From Spinacia oleracea (taxonomy: Eukaryota; Streptophyta; Magnoliopsida; Caryophyllales; Amaranthaceae): DNA of 64,000 nt. Below, in pieces: positions 49,860 through 62,110 of this stretch. The notes beneath the pieces were generated by a model. That model made no database searches, was not told the DNA's origin, and saw nothing but the letters and a program-made list of their open reading frames with translations. The stretch covers positions 67,633,671 through 67,697,670 of the forward strand of contig NC_079492.1 in NCBI RefSeq assembly GCF_020520425.1. Direction: 5' to 3'. The first letter of the stretch is position 1; every line of letters starts with the position of its first letter. The position numbers were made by a program, and so were the translations under genes.

Positions 49860-50924
49860 GGAGTTTTGTTCAATAGAAAATACCAGAGCCAATGTTAAGT
49901 GAACAATATTATTGTGCTACGAAGACCCAAGCAACTTAATTATAGAGGTTATACGGTCAGTGAACAATGTTAAGTGAACAATATTATTGATTTCAAGATA
50001 TGAAGCTTATAAACTCAGTTTGCTACCATCTCCTAATTTACAATGCCACACTAGAAATAGCAGTTAACTGCTACATAAAATCATTACTTGCAACTGGCAT
50101 GACCTCAGTACATTAATTATAGAACAGTTATTAACATTATTAATTTATTATATTTACTTGTACAGAAGGAATAACGGGGCTTTTGTGATAGAGGGGATTG
50201 GATGGACTTTGTTGCCAATAGGTTGAGCAAAGGAGCCGAAGCTTTTGAAATGTGTATTGGTGGCAACATGAGCTCTCTATCAAACTTCCTTTTTTTTTTG
50301 TGTTCTTTTATCAGAAGGCATGTTTAAACGTGTCATAGATTAACTACAACATTTTTTCCGTATAAGCTCAGATTTTCTCCGTCAAAGTTCCTGATGGTAA
50401 CACCTTTAGTTTGCTGCACCTTCTAGAAAGGTAGACATATATTGTGAATAGATGTATGCTTTGAGTGTATTGCACTAACTTGCCAGAAAACTGCTTTGAT
50501 GGTTTCTTACTTTCTTTTAACTAATAATGTGTAATTCTGCTTCGAGACATCCAACTGATATTACTTGTTTTCTAAATTTAATTTCGTTGTTAATGCAGGT
50601 TTGTTTCTTGTTGAAGGTAAGGTGTAAGGGAAGTTCACATTTGGAAACCAGCCAAACAGTGTTGGAGGAGAACATATGCTTGTGCCCGCATTGGCTAATA
50701 ATTAGTATTGTCAATTTGTTGATGCTTGTCACAATTATGTAAACTTTTGAGCCTTATTTTATTTTGTTATTTTTATATTTTTGAAGATTACAATTGATGT
50801 AAAGTGGGAAATAATTTATTGGGTGATTGTAAGAATTAGTTTGAAATTAAAAATTTGGTTAAATGCTGATTTTTTATGCCGAAAAATGGTCGTTTATGCT
50901 ATTTTTTTTTTAATAAAAGTTAAT

Positions 50925-51385
50925 GAAAAGAGACCCGTTAGGTATAAAAAGGGCTCTCTCGAGTATAATAATAAAAAATAGTAAAATATTCTAAGAGACC
51001 CTCTATCTAACATATGGGGTCTGAATTTGTTAATTATAATAATATTAAAAAATTCAAAGAGACCCTTTATCTTACATATGGGGTCTGAGTTTGATGGAAA
51101 AAATATTATTTAAAAATTCAAAGAGACCCCCTAGGTTAAATATTAGGTCTGAATATTTTTGCAAACATACCCCATATCTCTAATAAGGGGTCTCTTCTTC
51201 TTCTACATTATTTTTTACATGGTTAACGTAACATACCCCTTTTCTTAAATAACGGGTCTCTTGTTTTTAACAAACAGACCCCCTCTAGATGAGAGGTCTC
51301 TTTTATAAAGAGACCCCCCTATCTAGAGACCCCCTTAAATGGGGTCTCTTATGCCATTTTGAACGGGTCTCTTTGCCTATTTTTG
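50925..51385. repeat. Right subterminal repeats of CACTA 2
   Basis: AAAGAGACCC, GGGGTCTCTT and AACGGGTCTCT repeats run up to the terminus, mirroring the left side. Confidence 0.82.
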
Positions 51386-51408
51386 TAGTAGTGTGATTCA
51401 AATGTGTG

Positions 51409-51417
51409 TATATATAT
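51409..51417 (+). promoter_or_regulatory. Proximal TATA-like run of lectin copy 8
   Basis: TATATATAT lies about 110 bases before the start codon and about 15 bases from the CACTA 2 terminus. If this TATA is the one used, the transposon now provides all upstream regulatory DNA. Confidence 0.4.
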
Positions 51418-51524
51418 GAAGATATCTGGCCTCCTCAATTACAACACACAACAACTTAGTTCCTACTTACTTGTACCACGTACTAATACAGAAGCATCAA
51501 TCTCACCTTTTCAAGCTCAAGAAA

Positions 51525-52464
51525 ATGGCTCAACTTGCCGCTCAGGTATCGTATTCAATCACTTACTAAAGTTTAGAAACAAAAAAAAAAAAATTATTCT
51601 TTGTACGACACAACTAGTATTAGGATGAAGATATATGTACACGACGATCCGAAACAGTTAGGTTGATTTTTAAATTTGTTTTATCTATCCCAATATAAAA
51701 ATGATGCACCTTATTCTACAACATAAAATTCAAATAAAATTAGTGGATAGGATTAATAGTCTTTCCCTTTGTAAATACATAGATTTTAATCAATTTCACC
51801 CCTCATAGTTAAGTATTCTGTATCTAATTGTATGCCATTAAGTTTTACTCAATTTATTTTGATTTACACAGAGTCAGGGTGTTGAGAAATACGGGCCTTA
51901 TGGGTGTCAGACTGGGCAACCATGGTCTATGATGCTTGAACCATGTGAAAGTTTATGTGAATTAATCATAAAAACTGGTGCTGTTGTTGATTCAATTACG
52001 TTTGTCACCACAAAGTGTCGTCGAAAGTTTGGCGGTAATGGCGGAAATGCTGAACACAAGGTCACATTTTCTCTTCACTTTCATAATCATATTCACTACC
52101 TAATTCATATACTCGTTTTATCTTATTTAACATGTATGCAATAATTTATTGGGACATTTAATTAATCTAGTATAATTGAGACATTTAATTTATACAGGTT
52201 ACACTCCAATGTGGCGAATATGTAACCAATATAAGTGGGGCTATTGGAGAATGGCACAAAAATGTTGACATAACAAAGTTAAAGATTCATACTAACTTGT
52301 GTAAGGATGGTTATGGACCTTATGGAGGTGGACCGTACACCAAGTATTTGTATGATTTTAGCTCAGAAGTACCATCAAATGGCCGTGTTGTCGGATTCTT
52401 CGGAACATTGGAAAACAACTACGTTCAGTCCATTGGACTCTACGTCAAAAAGGTACATTATTAA
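51525..52464 (+). CDS. Jacalin-related lectin, copy 8 (three exons, intact)
   Basis: Exons 51525-51545, 51872-52060 and 52198-52464 give 158 residues with no stop, frameshift or splice-site loss. It differs from copy 3 at T21, at residue 78 (H to Y, giving GEYVTNISG, the form usual in the family) and at residue 95 (V to I). It is a single jacalin domain with no signal peptide, six cysteines and a non-canonical ENNYV at the GxxxD position. The coding part is complete, but CACTA 2 has separated it from its distal promoter, so its expression may differ from copies 1 and 3. Confidence 0.88.
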
Positions 52465-53198
52465 TACACAAACTATTTTATTTTTTTATTTCCATTCCGA
52501 ACTTCTAAGTTAGTTTTCAAATGAAAGTAAGAGCCTTGTCCATAACCATAAACAACATCGAGCACGAAATGGAAGATAAAGTATTTCATATTTACTAAGG
52601 GTTTTTTTTTTCCAACAACTATCGCCCCTATTTTGTAGCTAATATATATTTTTTGGTTTTCATGTTCAATATTTGACCAGGAGTGCTAATGCTCTAAACT
52701 TCTTGCGGATGTTGCTCAAGTCTTTGGCTACCTTAAAAACCATATGCTTTCTGCAAAAATACAATAGTCCGCATGTACTACGTACTACCTAATGTACTAC
52801 TAATAATTTATTTACTGCTTTATTAATAAGCTTCCACGATGATCAATATGTATGTATGTTCCGTGGAATTTCTTTGCTTTCAATAAGCCACATATCATGT
52901 ACACTACAAAGTGGCCTCTCTCCTCAAGTTTGGTTGTTTCTAATCGCGAACATGAGTGAGTGTGTTGCATCTTGTATCGTTTTCGGTTACAGTATAATAT
53001 TAGCTTTTCTTTACGTGATGTGGCGATGTCGCTATGGAATTTAGAATTAAAATAAGCCAACTTTTACTTATTGTATTATTTTAATTAAAAATTTATTAGA
53101 TAAATTAAACTTATTATTTTCTAGAAATTTTTCAAATGCATACAAATTACGTAGTATATCCTTAAAATTGATATTGCAAATAGCAGCTTAAAAGTATA

Positions 53199-53454
53199 CT
53201 CCCTCCGTTCTTAAATATTAGTCCTATTTTGACTTTTTAACTCGGTTCAACTCAATATTTAAACGTAAATATCTCAAAATATGGATGTTAGAAAAATATA
53301 AAATTTTGATATTGTTAAACTACACATTAAGACGAACAAAATAACATACATGAATATGTTTCATAGTACGTATTTGAAAGAAATTAGAAGATTCTCTTAA
53401 TTTGTGAATAGTGTAAGGATTCCAAAAGGGACTAATATTCGAGAACAGAAGGAG
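53199..53454. mobile_element. MITE-B, Stowaway-like, in U8
   Basis: Same element, position and TA flanks as the U1 copy. Confidence 0.85.
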
Positions 53455-56138
53455 TACTTATTTGTTAAATTTGACATAAACCATTTTAGGTAGGGGAGTG
53501 CATGTGTGAAAATAGATATAATCGGTGTCGTCTCGATTTTTTCTAACCTCAATTACCCATATCTGTTATAAGTATACAACATCAATTAACCAGATCTATT
53601 ATAAGTACACGACGTTTCCTTATCAAACAAGGGGGCATTTTCTATTCACATTCCTAATTTTCCTTTACATAAGGCAAATGGAATCATTAAAAGGTCCATA
53701 AACGAAAGACCGCAGCCCAACTGCAGGTACAAGAATGGCTCAAACCAACAACAATCCGGAGGTGAAGATTAATACATACATGTTTAGAGACTTACTAGGA
53801 TTGCAAAAATGGAGCGTCGAAAAGTGAAATCGGTTGAAGCATTTAGTGCGACTTTAAACTCCCCCTCTCCGGCAAGCAGTTCCCCCACGACGGAAGTCAC
53901 TGGAAATAACATCCACATCTTCGTAACTAACTTCGCTTTCACCCGTAAAGGGAAATACTATAAATAGGGATTAGTGAATTCAAGAAACAAACATCATAAT
54001 ATTTTCTACTTTTTATTAATTTAGCATAGGCGCATAGAATATTTTGGAAATTCTTGTTGAGAAAAAAGAGTGAAAAGTTTAAAGTGAAAAACGTCCCCCA
54101 TTGGTAGAATATCAAATCATTTATTTATTTATAAATTGGGGTATGGGTATACTTCTTGTAAAATAAATAAGTAGGAAGGGTTGGTGGACATTCTCAATCG
54201 CGCGCGCAGGTGAATCCGATTTGGGCGCAGGCCTTGGATGCCTGGGTGGGATTGTGGGATCCAAATATGTAATTAGAATGAAAAACAATTTTTCCCCCTA
54301 AAAGTGAAGTAAAAACAAATTAAAGTAAATTCCATTAAACCAAAAGTAAATAACAAAATGTGCAATTTCTTATACTTAAAATTATCAACTTTTAAGGAAG
54401 AAAACATAAAGTATCAGCATGACCAACTAATTTTTCAATCTTTTTCTCATAAAATGTCATTTTGGATAAGTTTTTGTTAACTTTATAGTAAAAGTAAATT
54501 CAAAACTAATAAAAGTAAATAAAATTAGTCAAAAGTTCAATGAAATTTCATTAAAAGTAAAGGAACTGAGAACTAGTTTGAAAAGTTGCATAAATACAAA
54601 AATTTCAATATTAACGACACGGAAATCTTTTGGACCATCCGATTTTGATGATCTAAGAGTCCATATTGGTTCTTAGTTATCATTTTAGGGCGTGCTTCTA
54701 ACCAGAACCTAATCCTATATTTATAAGTATTAAGGCCGGAAACACGTTGCATATAAGCATTTTATGTTTAAAATATTACATATTTATATACTCCCTAATT
54801 CTTGTGTTCCTTCTGGTTAAAAAAATTATTTCGTAGTTTCAGAACCTGCATGTGTACCGATATACTCCCTAAATTTTTTTAATTCATCGCTTGATCCTTA
54901 TAGATGTTTATTTCAAATGCATCAATTCAATATTTGATATATTTTTACCATATTTTATTATGGAGTACTTATTTCTCTTTCTTTAATAATCACTCACCAT
55001 ATTTTGTTGTTTTATTCAGTTGAAGATCTTTAACTGTTTTACAAAGAGGGCAAGTAGAAGAATTAAACAATATAGTAGGTGATATATACAATTACATTAA
55101 AATTATAGGGGGGAACTAAAAACACACTACGGGAATTTTTGTTGGGGGGCGAGCCCACCACGACAATCAAGAAGGTTCGTCCTTGTTTTTATTATCTCTC
55201 TCTACCGAATTAAATAATTTGAAAATAGCTTCTCTCACACATGTTATCTATATTATTGTCCCCGGCCCGTTTTTGTTTTACTAGAATAAATAAATCACGT
55301 AAGCCATTTTTTGAATTTTGGTAGTGCATATATTTTGTTTTCTACTCATTAATCTTTTGCCAATGAAAAAGATAACAAAACATCTTGTACGCACAAGGTG
55401 TATAATAAATTTATTGTACATCACCCTGTCATCAAGATAGCTTTTACCTAGTTGTTTTGTAACTTTTAATATGTTTTGATTACCTTTTATATAAAAAATA
55501 TTGATAAATCAATATTTTCGAATGTTATATGATTAATTTTACAGTTATTTTAATACATTGTTATTGATATTGAATAAATAATTTTTATTAAACTGAAAAT
55601 TTTTATCACTACAAATTAAAATAGATAACTTTTACATATATCAGGGTAAAATTTACACATTTTGAATTAACATTTACCTCAGAGAAAAATATTCATTGCA
55701 TACCGCTTGTAAATAAGAATTTGTGAAAAGATAAGGACAAACCTCAACAAATCTCTCCTTTGAGTAACTTCAATTTTGGTATAAGATATTCTTAGTATTA
55801 CTAATAATATACTCCATATAATAAGTAAAGAAAAAGTAGCATCAAACTTACACTAAGAATCGAAGCTTATTTTTATACCAAAGAATATTTATAGAAATGG
55901 AAGGATAATAATAGTGGATACTTCTTTTTCCAACCAAAGGAATATTTATAGAAATGGTGTATGTATAGAATATATCTTGCCATCAGATATTGAAATTATT
56001 AACTAAAAAAATAATGGAAAATAGAAAAAAGGATGCAAACAAATTGCGAAAGTACTAGACACGTTAGAGTTGTTACAACTGAAGATTGTACACATGTATG
56101 TAGGTTATCATAGGTTCGAATCTCCTCTTCCATTTGTA

Positions 56139-56450
56139 CTCCCTCCGTCCCTTAATACTCGCACCGGTTTAACCGGTGCGGAGTTTAAGACACTTGAATT
56201 GACTTATTAATTTAATAGGTGTTAGTTGATAGTGAGGTATTTTTTATTAATATAGTTAGTGGGAAATGTGTCAGGAGTGGGGAATGGTGAATTGGGGGTG
56301 TGAATTTTTAAATGATTTTTTGCAGGGAGTAGGGGTGTAGGTGGGTTAGTAGGTAAGTGTGAAAAATAATATAATATTGCTAAAAATTTCCATTTATAGT
56401 AGCGGTTCAAGTGTTAAGGGACAACCCGAAAATGAAAGCGGTGCGAGTAT
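56139..56450. mobile_element. MITE-A in U9, right end deleted
   Basis: The left terminus and TA are present. The right terminus is lost in a short deletion joining GCGAGTATT to GGATTTGTACC. Confidence 0.8.
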
Positions 56451-57062
56451 TGGATTTGTACCTCACTCGACCAGAAAAACATATTTATAGAGATATAAGA
56501 AACATACTTGTGCCTACATATATACCTATCCATTTTTCCATTTAACAATAATTTTGCAGGAGCCTCCTATAACCATGTAACATGAGAAATGCATTTAAAA
56601 AACCAGAGGGAGTATAAGTCTAGTTAATAGAGGAAATAGCCAAAACAAAAATTAGAGAAAATTTAAAGATGAAGAATTGTCACAATATTTTCTCAAGAAG
56701 TCAAGAACAAATTATACACAATATTTGTCAAGGATTGATGAAAATGCAAACTAGTTGATATAAAATATATTGATGAGCATCTTGGTATTATGCATGCAAA
56801 TGCATAACAGAATAAATGGAATGGGACCTTGTTCTTATCTGAATGCATATATAAAGTATGCATACACATGACGAATAAATAAGTGGTGGGCATGACGGAC
56901 CACCAGAATATGTTCGTGTGTGGTGAGTTGGTGATTCAAATGTGTGTATATATATGAAGATATCTGGCCTCCTCAATTACAACACACAACAACTTAGTTC
57001 CTACTTACTTGTACCACGTACTAATACAGAAGCATCAATCTCACCTTTTCAAACTCAAGAAA

Positions 57063-57994
57063 ATGGCTCAACTTGCCGCTCAGGTATCGTATTCAATCAC
57101 TTACTAGAGTTTAGAAACTAAAAAAATATTCTTTGTACGACAAAACTAGGATTAGGATAAAGAAATATGTACACGACGATCCGAAACAGTTAGGTTGATT
57201 TTTAAATTTTTTTTATCTATCCCAATATAAAAATGATGCACCTTATTCTACAACATAAAATTCAAATAAAATTAGTGGATAGTATTAATAAACTTTCCCT
57301 TGTAAATACATAGATTTTAATCAATTTCACCCCTCATAGTTAAGTATTCTGTATCTAATTGTATGCCATTAAGTTTTACTCAATTTGTTTTGATTTACAC
57401 GGAGTTAGGGTGTTGAGAAATACGGGCCTTATGGGTGTCAGACTGGGCAACCATGGTCTATGATGCTTGAACCATGTGAAAGTTTATGTGAATTAATCAT
57501 AAAACTGGTGCTGTTGTTGATTCAATTACGTTTTTCACCACAAAGTGTCGTCAAAAGTTTGGCGGTAATGGCGGAAATGCTGAACACAAGGTCACATTTT
57601 CTCTTCACTTTCATTATTATATTCACTACCTAATTCATATACTCGTTTTATCTTATTTAACATGTATGCAATAATTTATTGGGACATTTAATTAATCTAG
57701 TTATAATTGAGACATTTAATTTATACAGGTTACACTCCAATGTGGCGAACATGTAACCAATATAAGTGGGGCTATTGGGGAATGGCACAAAATGTTGACG
57801 TAACCAAGTTAAAGATTCATACTAACTTGTGTAAGGATGGTTATGGACCTTATGGAGGTGGACCATACACCAAGTATTTGTATGATTTTAGCTCAGAAGT
57901 ACCATCAAATGGACGTGTTGTCGGATTCTTCGGAACATTGGAAAACAACTACGTTCAGTCCATTGGACTCTACGTCAAAAATGTACATTATTGA
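57063..57994 (+). pseudogene. Jacalin-related lectin, copy 9 (several lesions)
   Basis: Exon 1 (57063-57083) is normal. The intron 1 acceptor is GG instead of AG at 57401-57402. The second codon of exon 2 is TAG (57406-57408). One A is missing in exon 2 (CATAAAACTGG) and another in exon 3 (CACAAAATG), both frameshifts. Exon 3 is 57729-57994 and ends KNVHY with TGA. The accumulation of independent lesions suggests this edge copy has escaped homogenisation longest. Confidence 0.9.
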
Positions 57995-59281
57995 TACACA
58001 AACTATTTTATTTTTTATTTCCATTCCGAATAAGTTAGTTTTCAAATGAAAGTAACTGCCTTGTCCATAACCATAAACAGTATCGACCACGAAATGGAGG
58101 ATAAAGTATTTCATATTTACTTAAGGGTTTTTTTTCCAACAACTATCGCCCCTATTTTGTAGCTAATATATATTTTTTGGTTTTCATGTTCAATATTTGA
58201 CCAGGAGTGCTAATGCTCTAAACTTCTTGCGGATGTTGCTCAAGTCTTTGGCTACCTTAAAAGCCATATGCTTTCTGCAAAAATACAATAGTCCGCATGT
58301 ACTACGTACTACCTAATGTACTACTAATAATTTATGTACTGCTTTATTAATTAGCTTCTACGATGATCAATATGTATGTTCCGTGGAATTTCTTTGCTTT
58401 CAATAAGCCACATATCATGTACACTACAAAGTGGCATCTCTCCTCAAGTGTGGTTGTTTCTAATCGCGAACATGAGTGAGTGTGTTGCATCTGTATCGTT
58501 TCAGTTATAATATAATATTAGCTTTTCTTTACGTGATGTGGCGATGTCGCTATGGAATTTAGAATTAAAATAAGCCAACTTTAAACTCCCCCTCTCCGGC
58601 AAGCAGTTTCCCCACGACGGAAGTTACAGGAAATAACATTCACATCTTCGTAACTAACTTCGCTTTCACCCGTAAAGGGAAATACTATAAATAGCTATTA
58701 GTGAATTCAAGAAACAAACCTCATAATATTTTCTACTTTTTACTAATTTAGCATAGGCGCATAGAATATGTTGGAAATTTCGTGTTGAGAAAAATGAGTG
58801 AAAAGTTTTAAGTGAAAAACGTCCCACATTGGTAGAATATAAAATCATTTCTTTATTTAAATTGGGGTATGGGTATACATCTTGTAAAATAAATAAGTAG
58901 GAAGGGTTGGTGGACATTCTCAAACGCGCGCGCAGGTTGATCCGGTTTGGGCGCAGGGCTTGGATGCCTGGGTGGGATTGTGGGATCCAAATATGTAATT
59001 AGAATGAAAAATAATTTTGCCCCCTAAAGTAAAGTAAAAACACATTAAAGTAAATTCCATTGAACTAAAAGTAAATAACAAAATGTGCAATTTCTTATAC
59101 TTAAAATTATCAACTTTTAAGGAAGAAAACATAAAGTATCAGCATGACCAACTAATTTTTCAATCTTTTTCTCATAAAATGTCATTTTGGATAAGTTTTC
59201 GTTAATTTTATAGTAAAAGTAAATTCAAAACTACTAAAAGTAAATAAAATTAGTCAAAAGTCAATGAAATTTCATTAAAAG

Positions 59282-60336
59282 TTCCTCATTGTTATTAATT
59301 TCCATTTATAACCGAACTTCCTTGTGTTTGGCCGAACTACCCCAAAAAGTTGCTCATTGTATGCTTGGGATTCTCCCTAATCTTGGATTTCTGATTTTAT
59401 TGTCATTAATTTCTGATTTTTCTTACTTTTGTCTCTTATTTTCTCATTAATAAAAAACCCCCAAAAATAGGCACTTTTATATTTTTCCTTCCTACTTGTT
59501 TGATTATTTAGCTTTTCCTAATCCTTTATGATTAGAATTATTAGCTTCTTTGCTATTCTTTTAAGATTTGGTGATTTTGATTGTATTGTTGATGATGGTT
59601 TTGCTTATAGATTTTATTGCCATGATGAAATTAGGTTAAACTATTTGGTTAGAGACTTTTGCCTTGATTATTCAGAAATGCAAACTCCTATTGAATATAT
59701 CATGTTGAAATTTATGGTCAATTCCATGAGTGAGTAATCTTCATCTAGGTGTTTGGGTGTAGCCTAGGGTTTCCATGTATGGGGATTTAAGGTAGGATTT
59801 ATTAGTTTTTGCAATTAAATGCATAACTTGGGGTGTTCCTTGTTGCTTGCTTGGTTAGACGTAACTTCGCTTGATCAATGGAATACGATGCATTGATTTG
59901 GCAAGGGATTGTGAGTCATTGCGTTGTATGATTTCGATCGGATTTATTTTGATTGATTCTTAGCCCTTGGGTTGATGCGGAAGCACGATTCATTGTTTTA
60001 GAGTATTAAAGATCGATTCCCCTTTTCAATTTGTCTTTGCAAGTCTAGTTAATCCCCAAATCCTTAATCCCCTATTGCATGTACCACTTGGTGAACCCCA
60101 ATTCCCTAGTGTTTTTAATCCTTGTTTATCATTCTAATCGTTTAGTTTGAATTTTCTTTATCAACAACCAAACCCATTTCGAACTAGCTTATATTAGCAT
60201 TTCTATCGACGAAACTTGAAATTCTCTGTGGATATCGACCCTTTGCTTGCCACTCTACTTGGTTCTAGTGGTTAGTTTAGGTATTCGGATTGATTTAGGT
60301 GTAAGACTAGCAACGACCTAGTTTTTCCCTTTATCA
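59282..60336 (+). repeat. 5' LTR of the Athila-like element (left edge approximate)
   Basis: Sequence unrelated to the array begins at about 59282; a TG that could start an LTR is at 59290. It ends in CA at 60335-60336, three bases before the primer site. The length of about 1.05 kb assumes the left edge is the true LTR start; it could be truncated. Confidence 0.7.
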
Positions 60337-60339
60337 AAT

Positions 60340-60357
60340 TGGCGCTGTTGCCGGGGA
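60340..60357 (+). other. Primer-binding site, tRNA-Asp type
   Basis: TGGCGCTGTTGCCGGGGA, next to the LTR end, is complementary (one mismatch by memory) to the 3' end of plant tRNA-Asp, the primer typical of Athila elements. Confidence 0.85.
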
Positions 60358-60458
60358 GGTGCGGCTAAGTTTAGTAGCTTTTAGTGTATGAGTCTAGTTC
60401 TTTTAATTTCTTTTCTTTTCTTTATTTTTTTTTATTGTCAATGCTAATGTTTGCTTGA

Positions 60459-62110
60459 GTGTGCATGCCAAGAATTCCTAGAGCCTCTCCCCTCATTCCT
60501 CAAGATCCAGAAATTGAGCGGACATTTCGTGTTAGGCGACGAAGCATGCAACGAGCATCTAACAACATTGATCATCAAGAGGAACACGATTTTCCTTTTG
60601 TGCACGAAGAACTAGAAGATTTGGACGGAGAAACGGAAAGTCTCCGATCTTTCAAAAGTAGTTCAAGTGATATATTTCTAATGGCGCATGATTTGAGGAG
60701 TTATGGTGCCCCCGGGGCCTATGAGGCAAAAAGTTCCATCTCACTTCCGGCCTTAGAGGCTACCGACTTTGAGTTACGGTCGGCACTTATTGGGATGGTT
60801 CAAATGAGCCAATTTACCGGGTCGAGACTTGAGATTCCTAGGGAGCATCTAAAGACTTTTGTCGATTATTGCTCCACGGTGAAACACAATGGGGTAACCC
60901 AAGAATACATACGCATGGCACTCTTCAAGTTCTCCTTGATCGGTAATGCAAGAAAATGGCTCGATGTCCTCAAGGAAAACTCCTTAACCTCTTGGAATGA
61001 GGTGACGGAGGCATTCATCAACAAATACAGTATCCCCGCGCAAACCGCAAACTACCTCTCCAAGATGATGACATTCAAGGAAAGGACTGATGAAACCCTT
61101 CAAGAGTCGTGGGAAAGATTCAATGAGCTTCTTCGCCAATGCCCACATCAGTGCATAGAGATGGGGGTGCTTCTCCATTGCTCCTACCATGGGATTTCTA
61201 AGGCCTCTAGGATGGCCCTAGATGCGGGAGCCGGGGGGCCAATCATGAAGAAGAGCTTGGAAGAGGTTTTTGACATCATTGATGATGTGGTCTGAAATTG
61301 TGAAGATTGGAACGATGATAGAAGAGAATGTGACAAGAAAGGAGGAAGGTACGACCTTGAGCCTTGAGCTCCAAGTTTGATGCTCTCATCACACAACTTC
61401 AAAGGTCCAATTGTATCCCTCCTTGTCCTTCTACTCCCCAATCCCCTTCTAGTGTCATGTCTTGTGCTTTGTCTTGTGATTATTGTGGTTTATTTGAGCA
61501 TCCCTCTTCATATTGCTATCCTTTCGACCAACCCATGGAAAAAGTTAATGCTTTCAATAATGCAAGCAACCAACGGTTTGATCCCTATTCTAACACCTAT
61601 AACCCCGGTTGGAGGCACAACCCAAGGTTTAGTTGGAAGGATGATCAAACCCAAGGTCAAAACCAATATCAAAACCATGGGAATGGTCGAAATCAAGGCA
61701 ACTATGAGGGAGGAAGTTCAAACTATTATGGGGGTCCAAGGAATCAAAACTATGCCCAAAATTTTCAAAATCTAGGCCAATCCTCAAACTTCCAAAGACC
61801 ACCACCACCACAAAGCTATCAAAGTCAAGGGAGTTACCAAGGTCAATCTTCCTCTTCTTCTCAATTTCAAAAACCGCCTCCACCACAAAGCTTTCAAAAT
61901 CCCCATCCCGGTTTTCAAAGACCACTCCTCAATGCTCCACCTCCTCAAGAGTCCAATATTGAAACAATGTTGAAAAAATTCATGACTCAAGTCAACCAAA
62001 AGTTTGATTCCATGGCCACCCATAATAAAATACTTGAAACACAAATTGTGCAATTGTCATCCTCTAATGCTTCAAGAGTCCCCGGTTCTTACATCCTCAA
62101 GGGGTAAGTC
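60459..62110 (+). pseudogene. gag region of the Athila-like element (fossil)
   Basis: Family-typical gag features include ARKWLDVLKENSLTSWNEV and YLSKMMTFKERTDETLQESW, then a glutamine/asparagine/proline-rich tail. It corresponds to the nucleocapsid-forming polyprotein of a long-dead element. Broken. Confidence 0.85.

Larger units (their letters stand above)
46481..51393. mobile_element. CACTA transposon 2 (non-autonomous) upstream of lectin copy 8
   Basis: It begins CACTACTACAAAAATGGGCA and ends with the near-perfect inverse (GCCTATTTTTGTAGTAGTG). A 3-base duplication, TGA, flanks it at 46478-46480 and 51394-51396; other units read TTGGTGATTC here. Subterminal regions are packed with AACGGGTCTCTT-type repeats. 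I see no transposase. It belongs to a different CACTA family from CACTA 1 because the subterminal repeat is unrelated. Confidence 0.92.
45486..55969 (+). repeat. Array unit U8 (interrupted by CACTA 2)
   Basis: Without the 4.9-kb CACTA element the unit is about 5.57 kb. It carries MITE-A, intact lectin copy 8, MITE-B, the minus-strand relic (53815-53950) and the plus-strand exon-like block. It has no MULE and no MITE-C. Other spacer is AT-rich with nothing else seen. Confidence 0.9.
1..59281 (+). repeat. Tandem array of nine lectin-gene units (about 5.56 kb each)
   Basis: The same long sequence recurs in the same orientation, with unit starts near 1, 5834, 12393, 17953, 23755, 30430, about 36770 (partial), 45486 and 55970. 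Once inserted elements are subtracted, units 3, 5 and 8 each measure 5.56-5.57 kb. Unit content in order: MITE-A, lectin promoter and three exons, conserved 3' exon-like block, MITE-B, minus-strand exon-like relic, AT-rich spacer, plus-strand exon-like block, AT-rich tail. Units differ by scattered substitutions and small indels only. The array probably continues left of the window because unit 1 is already inside a unit at base 1. Confidence 0.97.
55970..59281 (+). repeat. Array unit U9 (truncated, last in the array)
   Basis: It carries a truncated MITE-A and lectin pseudogene copy 9. A deletion of about 0.8 kb at 58577 removes MITE-B and the start of the relic, with ACTTT microhomology. The unit stops at about 59281, where an LTR element begins. 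Confidence 0.9.

Noticed and set aside
38400-51000. An autonomous CACTA transposase in either element
   Set aside because: No TNPD/TNP2-like motif or long matching frame was seen in either interior.
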